Assembly: GCF_001428605.1 (NCBI RefSeq)
Contig: NZ_LMID01000001.1
Coordinates: 875,372-939,371, forward strand
Reading direction: 5' to 3'
DNA length: 64,000 bases
Source: Sphingomonas sp. Root720
GTDB taxonomy: Bacteria > Pseudomonadota > Alphaproteobacteria > Sphingomonadales > Sphingomonadaceae
A model generated the notes under the pieces. The model had not been told where the DNA came from and searched no databases. It saw only the letters and a program-made list of their open reading frames with translations. The translations under genes and the position numbers were made by a program. Positions 27,352 to 35,569 of this stretch are shown in pieces (the stretch's first letter is position 1; each line of letters opens with the position of its first letter).

Positions 27352-28324
27352 CGCGCAACGCCGCCTCCAGCCGGGCGAGATCGTGGCGATCGGCGGGGAG
27401 GCCGAGCCGCAACCATTGCGGCCGCTCGTCGAACGGACGGGTCAGGATCGCGCGGCGCGCCAGCCGCTCGAACAGCGCCATCGCATCGGCGGTCTCGATC
27501 AGGCGGAACAGCGGACAGGCGCCGCGCGGGTCGAAGCCGGCCTCGCGCAGCATCGCGTCGAGCGTCGACGCCGCCTCCTTCAGGCGCGCGCGGGTCCGGG
27601 CGATCCAGGCTGCGTCGGCATAGGCGGCGGTTCCGATCGCGATCGCCGCAGCCGACAGCGGCCAGGCGCCGAGCCGGTCGCGCAGCGGATCGATCGCCGC
27701 GCGCGGGCCCAGCACGAAGCCGAGCCTCAACCCCGCCAGCCCGAAGAATTTGCCGAACGACCGGAAGACGATCAGCCGTCGGTCGTCTCCGACCTGTGCG
27801 GCCATGCCCGGCGCCGCCGCGGTGTCGGCGAATGCCTCGTCGACGAGCAGCCAGCCCGGCCCGCGGCGGTCGAGCAGGTCGAGCATCGCCGCTCGGTCGA
27901 GCCGCGACCCGTCGGGATTGTTGGGATTGGCGAGGATCAGGGAGGCGCCGTCGGCATCCGCCAGCCGGTCTGCCGCGACCGGCACGGCAGCCGACACCAT
28001 CGCGCCATGGGTGCGATAGGACGGGATGCGGTGGAACACCGGCCCGTCGAGCCGCTCGCCGATCAGGCGCAGCCCGATCTCGCTGCCCGGCACGGCGCAG
28101 ACATCGGCCGGATCGGCACCGAAATACGCGGCGGCGGCCCGTTCGAGCGCGCGGAGATCGGCTTCGTCGGGCAGCCGGTGCCAGTCGATGTCGAGGCCCG
28201 ACACCCCCGGCCAGCCATAGGGATTGATCCCCGTCGACAGGTCGATCCACGGATCGCGCCCCACGCCGAACCGCGCACGCGCCGCCGTCAGCCCGCCGCC
28301 GTGCCAGGTCCAGCGCGCCGTCAC
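27344..28324 (-). CDS. cobC: Threonine-phosphate decarboxylase (CobC/CobD-like)
   Basis: This 326-residue PLP enzyme of aminotransferase fold I makes aminopropanol phosphate from threonine phosphate. DLSTGINPYGWPGVS is the family's N-terminal hallmark. LANPNNPDGSRLDR contacts the cofactor and RSFGKFFGLAGLRLGF carries the Schiff-base lysine near residue 216. The 3' end overlaps cobD by 8 bp and its start overlaps the stop of cobS by 4 bp. Here cobC follows the Pseudomonas nomenclature; Salmonella calls the enzyme CobD. Confidence 0.9.
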   Translation of the reverse strand: MTARWTWHGGGLTAARARFGVGRDPWIDLSTGINPYGWPGVSGLDIDWHRLPDEADLRALERAAAAYFGADPADVCAVPGSEIGLRLIGERLDGPVFHRIPSYRTHGAMVSAAVPVAADRLADADGASLILANPNNPDGSRLDRAAMLDLLDRRGPGWLLVDEAFADTAAAPGMAAQVGDDRRLIVFRSFGKFFGLAGLRLGFVLGPRAAIDPLRDRLGAWPLSAAAIAIGTAAYADAAWIARTRARLKEAASTLDAMLREAGFDPRGACPLFRLIETADAMALFERLARRAILTRPFDERPQWLRLGLPADRHDLARLEAALRDG

Positions 28325-29040
28325 GCGATCCTCGCGACGATGATCGCGGCGAACAGCAGCGCGCTTTCGACCAGTTCAATCCCGGCGCCGTGGCCGTCGC
28401 CCGAAATGCCGCCGATCGTCCGCCGCAGCCACCCGCCCCACGACAGCATGAACAGCGGCGCGGCGAGCAGCGCCGGCACGAACCATGCCGCCACGAACAG
28501 CAGCGCGAACCACGACAGGATATGCGGCCAGCCGATGCCGTCGCGGAAGCGCGCGGCGAGTCCCGGGTGGAGCGACGGCAGCAACCGGGTCCACAACAGC
28601 GTACCGATCCGCGCCGCGAAGGGCGCGGCGACGATGGCAAGCCACAGGTCCGCATCGATCGCGACCCGCAGCAGGATCAGCTTGGCGATCAGCTGCAGCC
28701 CGATCGCGACCGCCCCGAAGCTGCCGACATGCGGATCGGCGAGCACCGCCAGCAGGCGCTCGGGGCCTTTGTGGACCGCGCCCGCCGCGTCGGCGACGTC
28801 GCCCAGCCCGTCGAGGTGGAGCGCCCCGGTGACGCCGACCCAGAGCAACAGGCCCGCCAGCGCGCCGACCCAAGGGTCGACCAGCGCCCCCGCCCGGGCG
28901 CCGCCCGCGACGATCGCGCCGACGATCAGGCCGACGGCGGGAAACCAGCGCATCGACCGGGCGAAGTCCGCGTCGGACACCGCGATGCGAGGGCCCGGCA
29001 GCCTGGTCAGGAACTGGATCGCGACCACCAGCCCCTTCAT
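28321..29040 (-). CDS. cobS: Adenosylcobinamide-GDP ribazoletransferase
   Basis: CobS (CobV) joins adenosylcobinamide-GDP with alpha-ribazole to complete cobalamin, at the inner membrane. The 239-residue protein has several hydrophobic helices and the conserved LHLDGLGDVADAAGAVHKGPERLLAVLADPHVGSFGAV block, seen in pieces around residues 95-130, whose acidic residues bind Mg and the donor. It has a 10-nt gap to the phosphatase gene upstream and overlaps cobC downstream. Confidence 0.95.
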   Translation of the reverse strand: MKGLVVAIQFLTRLPGPRIAVSDADFARSMRWFPAVGLIVGAIVAGGARAGALVDPWVGALAGLLLWVGVTGALHLDGLGDVADAAGAVHKGPERLLAVLADPHVGSFGAVAIGLQLIAKLILLRVAIDADLWLAIVAAPFAARIGTLLWTRLLPSLHPGLAARFRDGIGWPHILSWFALLFVAAWFVPALLAAPLFMLSWGGWLRRTIGGISGDGHGAGIELVESALLFAAIIVARIA

Positions 29041-29050
29041 GCCAGCCCAT

Positions 29051-29620
29051 TCACGGCCAAAGCCCGATCACCTGCCCCGAGGCCCGCTCGCCCGGCCAGA
29101 CCCTGAGCGCGAGCAGCGCGCCATAGGACAGGTCGAGCGCCCAGAGCTGGGCACCCGCGAAGCCGCACAGATCGGCCAGCGCCGCGCGCATCGCCCCGCC
29201 ATGGGTGACGACGAGCGTCGGCCGCGGCTCCAGCGCCCCGATCGCGCGCGAGACCCGTGCGAGAAGCGACGACCAGCGCTCGCCATGGGGCGGCGGGTTG
29301 GCGTCGGGATCGTCCCAGAAGGCGCCGATCGCCTGTCGGTCGATCGCCGCCGGCGCCAGCCCGTCCCAATCGCCGAAGTCCAGCTCGCGCCAGCGCCGGT
29401 CGACCATCACGTCGCGCCCAAGTCGCCGTCCGATCGCACCGGCCGCGACGCTGGCCCGCAGCAGGTCCGAGCTGATCACCACCTCGATATCGAGATCCGC
29501 GGCCTGGGCGACGCAGCCGGCGATGCCCTCCGTCGTCGGCAGGCCGTCGGTCCGCCCCATCAGCAGGCCGGGCGTCTCCGGCGCGCCATGGCGCAGCAGA
29601 TAGAGCGGGAAGGCGTTCAT
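29051..29620 (-). CDS. Histidine-phosphatase-family protein, likely alpha-ribazole phosphatase
   Basis: The 189-residue protein has the phosphoglycerate-mutase-like core: YLLRHGAPETPG with the phosphorylated His (about residue 11), VVISSDLLRASVAAGAI, WRELDFGDWDG and VVTHGGAMRA with the second His. Placement between cobT, which makes alpha-ribazole phosphate, and cobS, which uses alpha-ribazole, strongly suggests removal of that phosphate (the Salmonella CobC step). The ATG at 29620 overlaps the cobT stop by ATGA. Confidence 0.85.
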   Translation of the reverse strand: MNAFPLYLLRHGAPETPGLLMGRTDGLPTTEGIAGCVAQAADLDIEVVISSDLLRASVAAGAIGRRLGRDVMVDRRWRELDFGDWDGLAPAAIDRQAIGAFWDDPDANPPPHGERWSSLLARVSRAIGALEPRPTLVVTHGGAMRAALADLCGFAGAQLWALDLSYGALLALRVWPGERASGQVIGLWP

Positions 29621-30630
29621 CCCGCCTCCGAAACCCCCGCCTCGGCGAAGCTCGCCATCTGCCCGTGCGCGGCGAGTGCCGAGCGCACCACGGCGGCGGC
29701 GACGGCGGCCCCGCTCCCCTCGCCCAGCCGCATGCCGAGACGCAGCAGCGGATCGAGGCCGAGCCGGTCGAGCAGGCGGCCATGGCCCGGTTCGGCCGAG
29801 ACATGGCCGGCCAGGCAATGCGCCGTGATCGAAGGCGCGGAGGCCGCGAGCGGGGCGATCGCCGAGCAGCAGATGAAGCCGTCGAGGATCACCGGCACGC
29901 GCAGCTGCCGCGCGCGCAGCACCGCGCCGGCGATCGCGGCAATCTCGCGCCCGCCGACCCGGCGCAGCGTCTCGAAGGCGCCGTGCGGCGCATCGGCGTG
30001 GAAGGCGAGCGCCCGATCGACGACCGCCAGCTTGCGGGCGATGCCGTCGCCGTCGATACCGGTGCCCGGCCCCACCCAGGCCGCCGCGTCGCCGCCGAAG
30101 CTGCGCGCGGCGAGCACCGCCGCCGCGGTCGAATTGCCGATGCCCATCTCGCCTAGGACGAGCAGGTCGGTTCCCGGCTCGACCGCGGCGGCGCCCGTCG
30201 ACAGGGCCGCGAGGCATTCGCCCTCGTCCATCGCCGCCGCGCCGGTGAAATCGGCGGTCGGGCGGTCGAGATCGAGCGCGACGACCCGCAGCTCGAGCCC
30301 CGCCGCCGCCGCCAGCGCGTTGATCGCGGCGCCGCCCGCCTCGAAATTGGCGACCATCTGCGCGGTGACGGCGGGCGGAAAGGCGCTGACGCCGTGGACC
30401 GTCACGCCGTGATTGCCCGCGAAGACGATCGCCCGGCCCCGCTCGATCGAGGGCCGTTCGCGGCCCTGCCAGCCCGCGAGGAAGATCGCGATGTCCTCGA
30501 GCCGGGCGAGCGAGCCCGCCGGCTTGGTGAGCCGCGCCTGCCGCGCCCGCGCCGCCGCGATCGCCGCCGCGTCGGGATCGGGCAGGCCGCCGAGCGCCTC
30601 CTCGAAGGCGGTGATGGTGCGGAAGATCAT
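29617..30630 (-). CDS. cobT: Nicotinate-nucleotide:dimethylbenzimidazole phosphoribosyltransferase
   Basis: CobT activates the lower-ligand base to alpha-ribazole 5'-phosphate. The 337-residue protein shows KPAGSLARLEDIAIFLAGWQ, IVFAGNHGVTVHGVSAFPP, LLVLGEMGIGNSTAAAVLAA and PVILDGFICCSAIAPLA, all diagnostic. A catalytic glutamate is expected near the C-terminus, in RLGEGSGAAVAAAVV. Start is ATG 30630 (MIFRTITAF), overlapping the stop of the DUF1636 gene. Confidence 0.95.
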   Translation of the reverse strand: MIFRTITAFEEALGGLPDPDAAAIAAARARQARLTKPAGSLARLEDIAIFLAGWQGRERPSIERGRAIVFAGNHGVTVHGVSAFPPAVTAQMVANFEAGGAAINALAAAAGLELRVVALDLDRPTADFTGAAAMDEGECLAALSTGAAAVEPGTDLLVLGEMGIGNSTAAAVLAARSFGGDAAAWVGPGTGIDGDGIARKLAVVDRALAFHADAPHGAFETLRRVGGREIAAIAGAVLRARQLRVPVILDGFICCSAIAPLAASAPSITAHCLAGHVSAEPGHGRLLDRLGLDPLLRLGMRLGEGSGAAVAAAVVRSALAAHGQMASFAEAGVSEAG

Positions 30631-31034
30631 TCGGCGACATATCCTTCGGGGGGCGAGCGGGTGATGAAATGGCCCTTCACGCCCTGCGGCCAGTCGGCGA
30701 AGGGCACGCGACCATGCTCGCTCGCCGCATAATGGACGGCATAATCGAGGATCGCACGGGCGGCCGCCTCGTCCGGGACGAAGCGGCCGAGGACGTAGCT
30801 GACCTTGCCCGGCGCGCGCAGATGCACCGTGCAATGGTCCTTGCAGGCGAACAGACAGGGCATCTCCTGCACGTCGACGCCCGCATAATGGGGGTCGGAT
30901 GCCCTGACGGCGCGCAACGCCGCGGCGAGGCGCGCGCCGCCGCGCACCCCGTCCGCATCGTCGCGGGCCTCGGCCGAATGACGGCAGGTGCCGCAGGCGA
31001 CGACCGCCGGCCCGCCCGCGACGCGCGTCAGCAT
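30627..31034 (-). CDS. DUF1636 ferredoxin-like metal-binding protein of the cobalamin operon
   Basis: The 135-residue protein has four cysteines arranged like thioredoxin-fold 2Fe-2S ferredoxins: CGTC at residues 14-17 and CLFACKDHC at 60-68. The C-terminal part is less conserved (LGRFVPDEAAARAILDYAVHY). DUF1636 proteins recur beside cobalamin genes in alphaproteobacteria, suggesting a redox or metal-handling role, for example reducing cobalt before adenosylation; this is not proved. It overlaps cobT by 4 bp and the membrane gene upstream by 7 bp. Confidence 0.75.
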   Translation of the reverse strand: MLTRVAGGPAVVACGTCRHSAEARDDADGVRGGARLAAALRAVRASDPHYAGVDVQEMPCLFACKDHCTVHLRAPGKVSYVLGRFVPDEAAARAILDYAVHYAASEHGRVPFADWPQGVKGHFITRSPPEGYVAE

Positions 31035-31579
31035 CGGGCGGCCACGGCCCGGTCGCGCGCCGGCGGGACGCCGAGCGCGAGCAGGCCGCGATGGAGGGCG
31101 CTGAGCCCGGCGAGGATCACCGCGTTGCGGACGAACTGCCGCCCCATCACCGCCGGATCCGCGGCGGCATGCGCCCCGCCCAGCCCCAGCGCCCAGGCGA
31201 AGACCACCAGCTTGAAGACCAGGAAGCCCGCGACATAGGCGATCGCCAGCCGCGCCCAGACGGGTGCGCCGGCAAAGCGGGGCAGCAGCAGCCGCGCACC
31301 GATCAGCGAGGCGACCGCCGCCGTTCCGAGCCCCGCCGCCCAGCCGAGGCTGCTCGCCGCGAACGGATAGCCGAGCACGCAGAAGCCGACCGCCTGGGCG
31401 GCCACCCAGGCGAGCAGCATCAGCGCGATCCCGGCGCGGCGATCCATATGCACGGCGGCCAGCGCCGCCAGCGACGGAAAGGGCGTGGCGCAGGCGAGCA
31501 GCAACGACGTCACGCTGCTCGCCACGGTGAAGAGCAGCAGCCAGAGCCCGGATGCGCCCGATTTCGAAAATGTCGTCAT
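31028..31579 (-). CDS. Unknown multi-pass membrane protein in the cobalamin operon
   Basis: The 183-residue protein has about five hydrophobic helices (residues 10-30, 50-70, 75-100, 112-132 and 150-168). Motifs such as LACATPFPSLAALAAVHMDRR at residues 29-49 are reminiscent of small substrate-binding transport components but do not let me name a family. It is the first gene after the btuB stop region and overlaps DUF1636, so it probably takes part in corrinoid or cobalt transport or in anchoring the DUF1636 protein. Function unknown. Confidence 0.6.
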   Translation of the reverse strand: MTTFSKSGASGLWLLLFTVASSVTSLLLACATPFPSLAALAAVHMDRRAGIALMLLAWVAAQAVGFCVLGYPFAASSLGWAAGLGTAAVASLIGARLLLPRFAGAPVWARLAIAYVAGFLVFKLVVFAWALGLGGAHAAADPAVMGRQFVRNAVILAGLSALHRGLLALGVPPARDRAVAARC

Positions 31580-31609
31580 GGTCGGCTGGTCCTTTCAGAG
31601 GTCGAGGGT

Positions 31610-31636
31610 GATCCGCCGGCACGAGACCGGCGGATC
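31610..31636 (-). promoter_or_regulatory. Intercistronic hairpin between btuB and the downstream cobalamin genes
   Basis: A perfect 10-bp stem, GATCCGCCGG / CCGGCGGATC, with a 7-nt loop lies in the 90-bp gap. There is no T-run on either side, so it looks more like an mRNA stabiliser or processing site than a terminator. Confidence 0.4.
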
Positions 31637-31669
31637 GAGAGGCGGGATTGCGGGGGATGGCGGCGCTCG

Positions 31670-33628
31670 TCAGAAGCGCCCCCGGAGGCCGGCATGGATG
31701 CTGCGGCCGAGCGTGCCGTAGCGATAGGCCGTCATATATTCGTCGTCGAACAGGTTCTCGACGCGGGCGAACAGGCGCAACTGCCCGGACAGCGCCAGTT
31801 CGGCGCGCAGGTCGACCAGCGTATAGCCCGCCAGCCGCTGCGCGTTGGACGCGTTGTCGAAGCTGTGGCCCGACCAGCGCACCGCCGCGCCGGTCGTCAG
31901 GCCGAAGGGCCAGGCATAGCCGATCGACGCATTGGCCTGGTTGCGCGGGCGGCGCGGCAGCCATTTGCCGAAGGTCGCCGCGCCGGCCGAGCGGTCCTCG
32001 GCCACCGTCCAGCTGTAATTGCCGTCGATCGTCAGGCCGTCGAACGGCCGGACGGCCGCCTGCGCCTCGATGCCGTGGGCCTCGGCGCGCGCGACGTTCC
32101 GGTAATAGCCCGAGCGGCGGATGGCCGTACCCGGCTGGAAGCAGTCCGGCAGGGTCGAGGTCGCGGCGCAGCTGTTGAACAGGATCTGGTCGGTGGTGGT
32201 CCGCTCGAACCAGGTCGCGCCGAAGCTCAGCCGGCCGCCGAACAGCCGCTGCTCGGCGCCCGCCTCCCAGCCATCCGCCCGCTCGGGGCGCAGCCCGCCA
32301 TTCCCATATTCGGAGAAGAGCTGGTAGAGCGTCGGCGCCTTGAAGCCTTCGCCGTAGCTGGCGCGGAGCACGGTCCCGGTCGGCAGCACCCAGATGCCGC
32401 CTGCCGAGAACAGCGTCTTGCCGCCATAGCGATCGTGATCGTCGTTGCGAATGCCCCCGGTCAGGGTCAGCCCGTCGATCGGCCGGGCGCTGAGCTGTCC
32501 GTAGAAGCTGGTGATCCGCGCCTTGCCGCGGGTCGGCGCCGGGACCGGCACGCTGAGCGAGGCCGACGGCGAGACGCTGCGGAAGCGCGAGCGCTCATTC
32601 TCCGCCCCGAACAGCGCCACCCAGCCCTCGGCGATCGCGAAGCTGCCCTGATATTCGATCCGCTCGTTGCGCCCGGCGGCATCGAAGGTCGACGGCCGCT
32701 GGTTGCGCGGATCGAGATTGTCGCGGCTGGTATCGGTATGGCCATAGCCGATCCGGTTGCGGAACCGCTGGTCGAGCAGGTCGACGTTGAGCCCGGCATA
32801 GCCGACGAATTCGCGGTTGATGCCATAGGCCGGATTGTCGCCGCTGGTCGCGTCGATATCGGTGCGGCCGCGCGAATAATAGCCGCGCAGATCGGCGGTG
32901 ACATTGGCGGCCAGCGCCACCTCGACCCGGCCGGCGAGGCCGCGATTGGTATAGCCGTCCTTCTCCCGCCCGCCGAACGCCGGGGCGATCGCGGAGATGC
33001 CGTCGGTGGTGAAGGCCTGCCCGCCGATCCGCCACGTCACCGGCCCCTGCCGGCCGCCGATCGCGGCGCGCGCGCTGGCGGTCTGGCGCGATCCGGCCTC
33101 GATGTCGAAGCTGCCTTCCAGCGCCTTTTGCGGCATCGCGGTGACGACGTTGACGACGCCGCCGATCGCCTGGCTGCCCCACAGGATCGACTGCGGCCCG
33201 CGCAGCACCTCGATCCGCGAGGCGTCGCCCACCAGCAGGTTGGCGAAATTGTAGCCACCACCGGGCGAGGACGGATCGTTGAGCTTCACGCCGTCGATCA
33301 CGACCACGGTCTGGTCGGATTCGGCGCCGCGGATGCGCAGCGAGGTCGCGGTGCCATAGCCGCCGTTGCGGGCCATGCTGATTCCCGGCGTGCGCAGCAG
33401 CAGTTCGGACACGCCGATATCCTGGCTGCGGTCGATCGCCGGCTTGTCGAGCACGGTGACCGATGCCGGCACCTGGTCGGCCGGGGTCGCCAGCCGGGTG
33501 GCGGTGACGAGGATCGTATCGGCGTCGGCATCGGCGGCCGCGTCGGGCGGCGGCGCCTGCTGGTCGAGCGTATCGGCATGGCCGGCCGAGGAGAGCAGCA
33601 GGGAGAGAAGAACGGTCGTCTTGAACAT
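31670..33628 (-). CDS. btuB: TonB-dependent vitamin B12 receptor
   Basis: The 652-residue outer-membrane receptor has a signal peptide (residues about 1-19, MFKTTVLLSLLLSSAGHA) and a TonB box-like stretch DTILVTATR near residue 37. A plug domain follows (VPASVTVLDKPAIDR, GVSELLLRTPGISMARNGG, RGAESDQTVVVIDGVKLND, EVLRGPQSILWGSQAIGGVVNVVT) and then a beta-barrel ending in HAGLRGRF with a terminal Phe. A cobalamin riboswitch upstream and cobalamin genes on both sides support corrinoid specificity. ATG 33628 is chosen over the longer frame because it begins the signal peptide and follows GGGGTA. Confidence 0.92.
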   Translation of the reverse strand: MFKTTVLLSLLLSSAGHADTLDQQAPPPDAAADADADTILVTATRLATPADQVPASVTVLDKPAIDRSQDIGVSELLLRTPGISMARNGGYGTATSLRIRGAESDQTVVVIDGVKLNDPSSPGGGYNFANLLVGDASRIEVLRGPQSILWGSQAIGGVVNVVTAMPQKALEGSFDIEAGSRQTASARAAIGGRQGPVTWRIGGQAFTTDGISAIAPAFGGREKDGYTNRGLAGRVEVALAANVTADLRGYYSRGRTDIDATSGDNPAYGINREFVGYAGLNVDLLDQRFRNRIGYGHTDTSRDNLDPRNQRPSTFDAAGRNERIEYQGSFAIAEGWVALFGAENERSRFRSVSPSASLSVPVPAPTRGKARITSFYGQLSARPIDGLTLTGGIRNDDHDRYGGKTLFSAGGIWVLPTGTVLRASYGEGFKAPTLYQLFSEYGNGGLRPERADGWEAGAEQRLFGGRLSFGATWFERTTTDQILFNSCAATSTLPDCFQPGTAIRRSGYYRNVARAEAHGIEAQAAVRPFDGLTIDGNYSWTVAEDRSAGAATFGKWLPRRPRNQANASIGYAWPFGLTTGAAVRWSGHSFDNASNAQRLAGYTLVDLRAELALSGQLRLFARVENLFDDEYMTAYRYGTLGRSIHAGLRGRF

Positions 33629-33799
33629 AGCGAGTACCCCGTGACGAGGGGATCGCGCTCGCTTGGGGGCCATGCCGACATCGTCCGGCCGAAGCCGAGC
33701 GGGCGCGACACGTCCCCCGCGCAAAGCACGGTCCGGACCTGTCGCCACTCGGGTTTACCCCCGTCCGCTCGGCACACCCTGTCCGCGCGAAGGACGACC

Positions 33800-33985
33800 G
33801 CGACGGGCAGGTCTCCTGGCTTGCGGGTCAATGCCGGTTCGCACCGCCTTCTCAGGACCGTATCGATCCCAATGGCATGTGGTGCGATGGCTCGCCGCTC
33901 ACAGTTGCAGGGGCAGCCGGGGTCTCGAACCCCGTTCCCATTTTCATCCCCGTCTCCGGGGAACCTGTCGCAGCGGCGCAGATAG
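33800..33985 (-). promoter_or_regulatory. Cobalamin (B12) riboswitch upstream of btuB
   Basis: On the minus strand, from high to low coordinates: GACAGGTTCCC near 33970, GATGAAAATGGGAAC near 33945, GGCTGCCCCTGCAACTG near 33910, then the B12 box AGCCAGGAGACCTGCC ending at 33805. These are the conserved blocks of the cobalamin riboswitch. About 170 nt of expression platform separates it from btuB; a small hairpin CCCC-TCGTCA-CGGGG lies just before the start codon and could hide the ribosome-binding site. Confidence 0.92.
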
Positions 33986-34067
33986 GACAGCTTGCTGCGG
34001 CGCGTCAATCCGCCTTCGTCCGGAGGACGAGCGCGCGGATCCCCGCCGCGAACGAGGTCGCGCATCG

Positions 34068-34679
34068 CTAATATTCGATGCCGGGCTGCGCCTTCACATT
34101 CTGGTCACGGAACGGATGCTTGATCATCACCATCTCGGTGACGAGGTCGGCCGCGTCGATCAACGCCTGCGGCGCGTTGCGGCCGGTGATCGCGACATGG
34201 GTCATCGCCGGCTTCGCCGCAAGCGCCGCCAGCACCTCGTCGACCGGCAGATAGTCGTAGCGCAGCACGATGTTGAGCTCGTCGGCGATCACCAGACGAT
34301 AGCTCGGATCGGCGATCATCCGCTTGACCTCGTCCCAGGCGAGGCGGGCCATCGCGATGTCGCGGGCGCGGTCCTGCGTGTCCCAGGTGAAGCCCTCGCC
34401 GATCGACGTGAACGCGATCTCGTCGGGAAAGCGGGCGAAGAAGCTGCGTTCGCCGATCGCCTTCGATCCCTTGACGAACTGGACGATGCCGACCTTCATG
34501 CCATGCGCGATCGCGCGGACGGCCATGCCGAAGGCGGCGGTCGACTTGCCCTTGCCGGGCCCGGTGTTGACGATCACCAGCCCCTTCTCGACGGTCTTGG
34601 TGGCGAACTTCCTGTGCTGCGCGGCCTGCAGCTTCTTCATCCGGGCGCTATGCTCGGCTTCGGTCCTTATCGTCATCAT
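34068..34679 (-). CDS. cobO: Cob(I)yrinic acid a,c-diamide adenosyltransferase
   Basis: The 203-residue CobO/BtuR-type enzyme adds the adenosyl group from ATP to reduced cobalt. The P-loop is NTGPGKGKSTAAFGMAVR at residues 37-54, followed by IVQFVKGSKAIGER, EGFTWDTQDRARD, VIADELNIVLRYDYL and ITGRNAPQALIDAADLVTEM. It lies between two riboswitches, each serving its own leftward transcript. A 63-codon GC-rich frame ends in ATGA at its start, but I do not regard that frame as a gene. Confidence 0.95.
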   Translation of the reverse strand: MMTIRTEAEHSARMKKLQAAQHRKFATKTVEKGLVIVNTGPGKGKSTAAFGMAVRAIAHGMKVGIVQFVKGSKAIGERSFFARFPDEIAFTSIGEGFTWDTQDRARDIAMARLAWDEVKRMIADPSYRLVIADELNIVLRYDYLPVDEVLAALAAKPAMTHVAITGRNAPQALIDAADLVTEMVMIKHPFRDQNVKAQPGIEY

Positions 34680-34882
34680 CGGTCATCCCCGCGCCGGGCG
34701 ACGACGGACGGGGCGACCGCCGGCACGGGCGAAAAGCCGCCGCGCGCAGACGACCGGCCGGGCTTCGGCGGCGGGCGCTTTCGCCGCCGGGCACGACCGC
34801 GCGGCCCCGGCCGCAGGGTTCGTCGCTCAGACGGAAGGAACCGTGCCCCGGCCATCCCCTGGACCAAAGCAAGAGCGACCCT

Positions 34883-35100
34883 GCGCCGGCAGGTCTCCTG
34901 GCTCGCGGGTCACGGCTCGATGCACGCCTTCCCAGGCGTCGCGCTCCTCGGAGCGGCCGGCCCAGTGGCTGCTTCCCATGACGGGAAGCCTGTGCATCGC
35001 GCTCGCCGCTTACAGTTGCAGGGACAGCCCCGGATTCGGGAAGGTCGCCCTTCCCTCACCGCGTTCCCATTCAAGCCCTTACGGGCACCGGCGCGATCTT
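34883..35100 (-). promoter_or_regulatory. Cobalamin (B12) riboswitch upstream of cobO
   Basis: Minus-strand blocks from high to low coordinates: GGTGCCCGTAAGGGCTTGAA near 35085, AATGGGAACGCGG, GGGGCTGTCCCTGCAACTGT near 35020, AAGCGGCGAGC, CAGCCACTGG near 34970, and the B12 box AGCCAGGAGACCTGCC ending near 34887. The 203-nt stretch 34680-34882 between it and cobO holds no credible gene and would serve as expression platform. Confidence 0.9.
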
Positions 35101-35105
35101 GTCGG

Positions 35106-35569
35106 AGGCGGGCATGCCCGCCGCCACCGCCGGGCTTAGGGGGAATCGCGTGGGAAGCCAAGCGGGCTTCCGGACAAGCCGGGGACCGCGGCCGGTCCGT
35201 TGTCGCAATAGAGCTGGCTCATGATCCCGCCGCGCAGGAAGAGCCGGAAGCGGGCGGTGCGAACCGAGCCAGCGGGACCGGCAGACCAGCTGCAGACTAA
35301 GTAGAATTGTCGATAGGCCGCTCATTCCGATCCCCCCTACACTCCCCTGGGAAAGCAATGGGCCTCGCAAACCAGCCCTATAATAGAACCGCCTACCCAG
35401 GTCGCTCTTTCGGAGTTATTTTAAATATAATCTCCAATCTCTATTGTGATTTTACTTAATTTACGTGGGGATACATCGGCATATTATGAAGAAATATAAG
35501 ATATCTCATTGAGAATGTTTATATTTTTTCCGGGTATTCTCATGTTTTTTATTTTAGATCGGAAGGGAC
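35106..35569. other. Gene-free region with an AT-rich island
   Basis: I find no gene in these 464 bp. From about 35405 to 35560 the composition drops sharply to AT-rich, unlike anything else in the window, with poly-T tracts, TATAAT at 35426-35431, and an inverted repeat TGAGAAT (35510-35516) / ATTCTCA (35536-35542). It lies directly upstream of the PA2169-like gene and may hold its promoter, or mark an old insertion boundary. Confidence 0.6.

Noticed and set aside
31091-33985. 964-residue + strand frame across btuB and the membrane gene
   Set aside because: Low-complexity shadow frame opposite genes with clear families.
34676-34867. 63-codon minus-strand ORF between the riboswitch and cobO ending in ATGA at the cobO start
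   Set aside because: Arg/Pro-rich and without a recognisable motif; lies in the expected riboswitch expression platform. The overlap may be coincidence.
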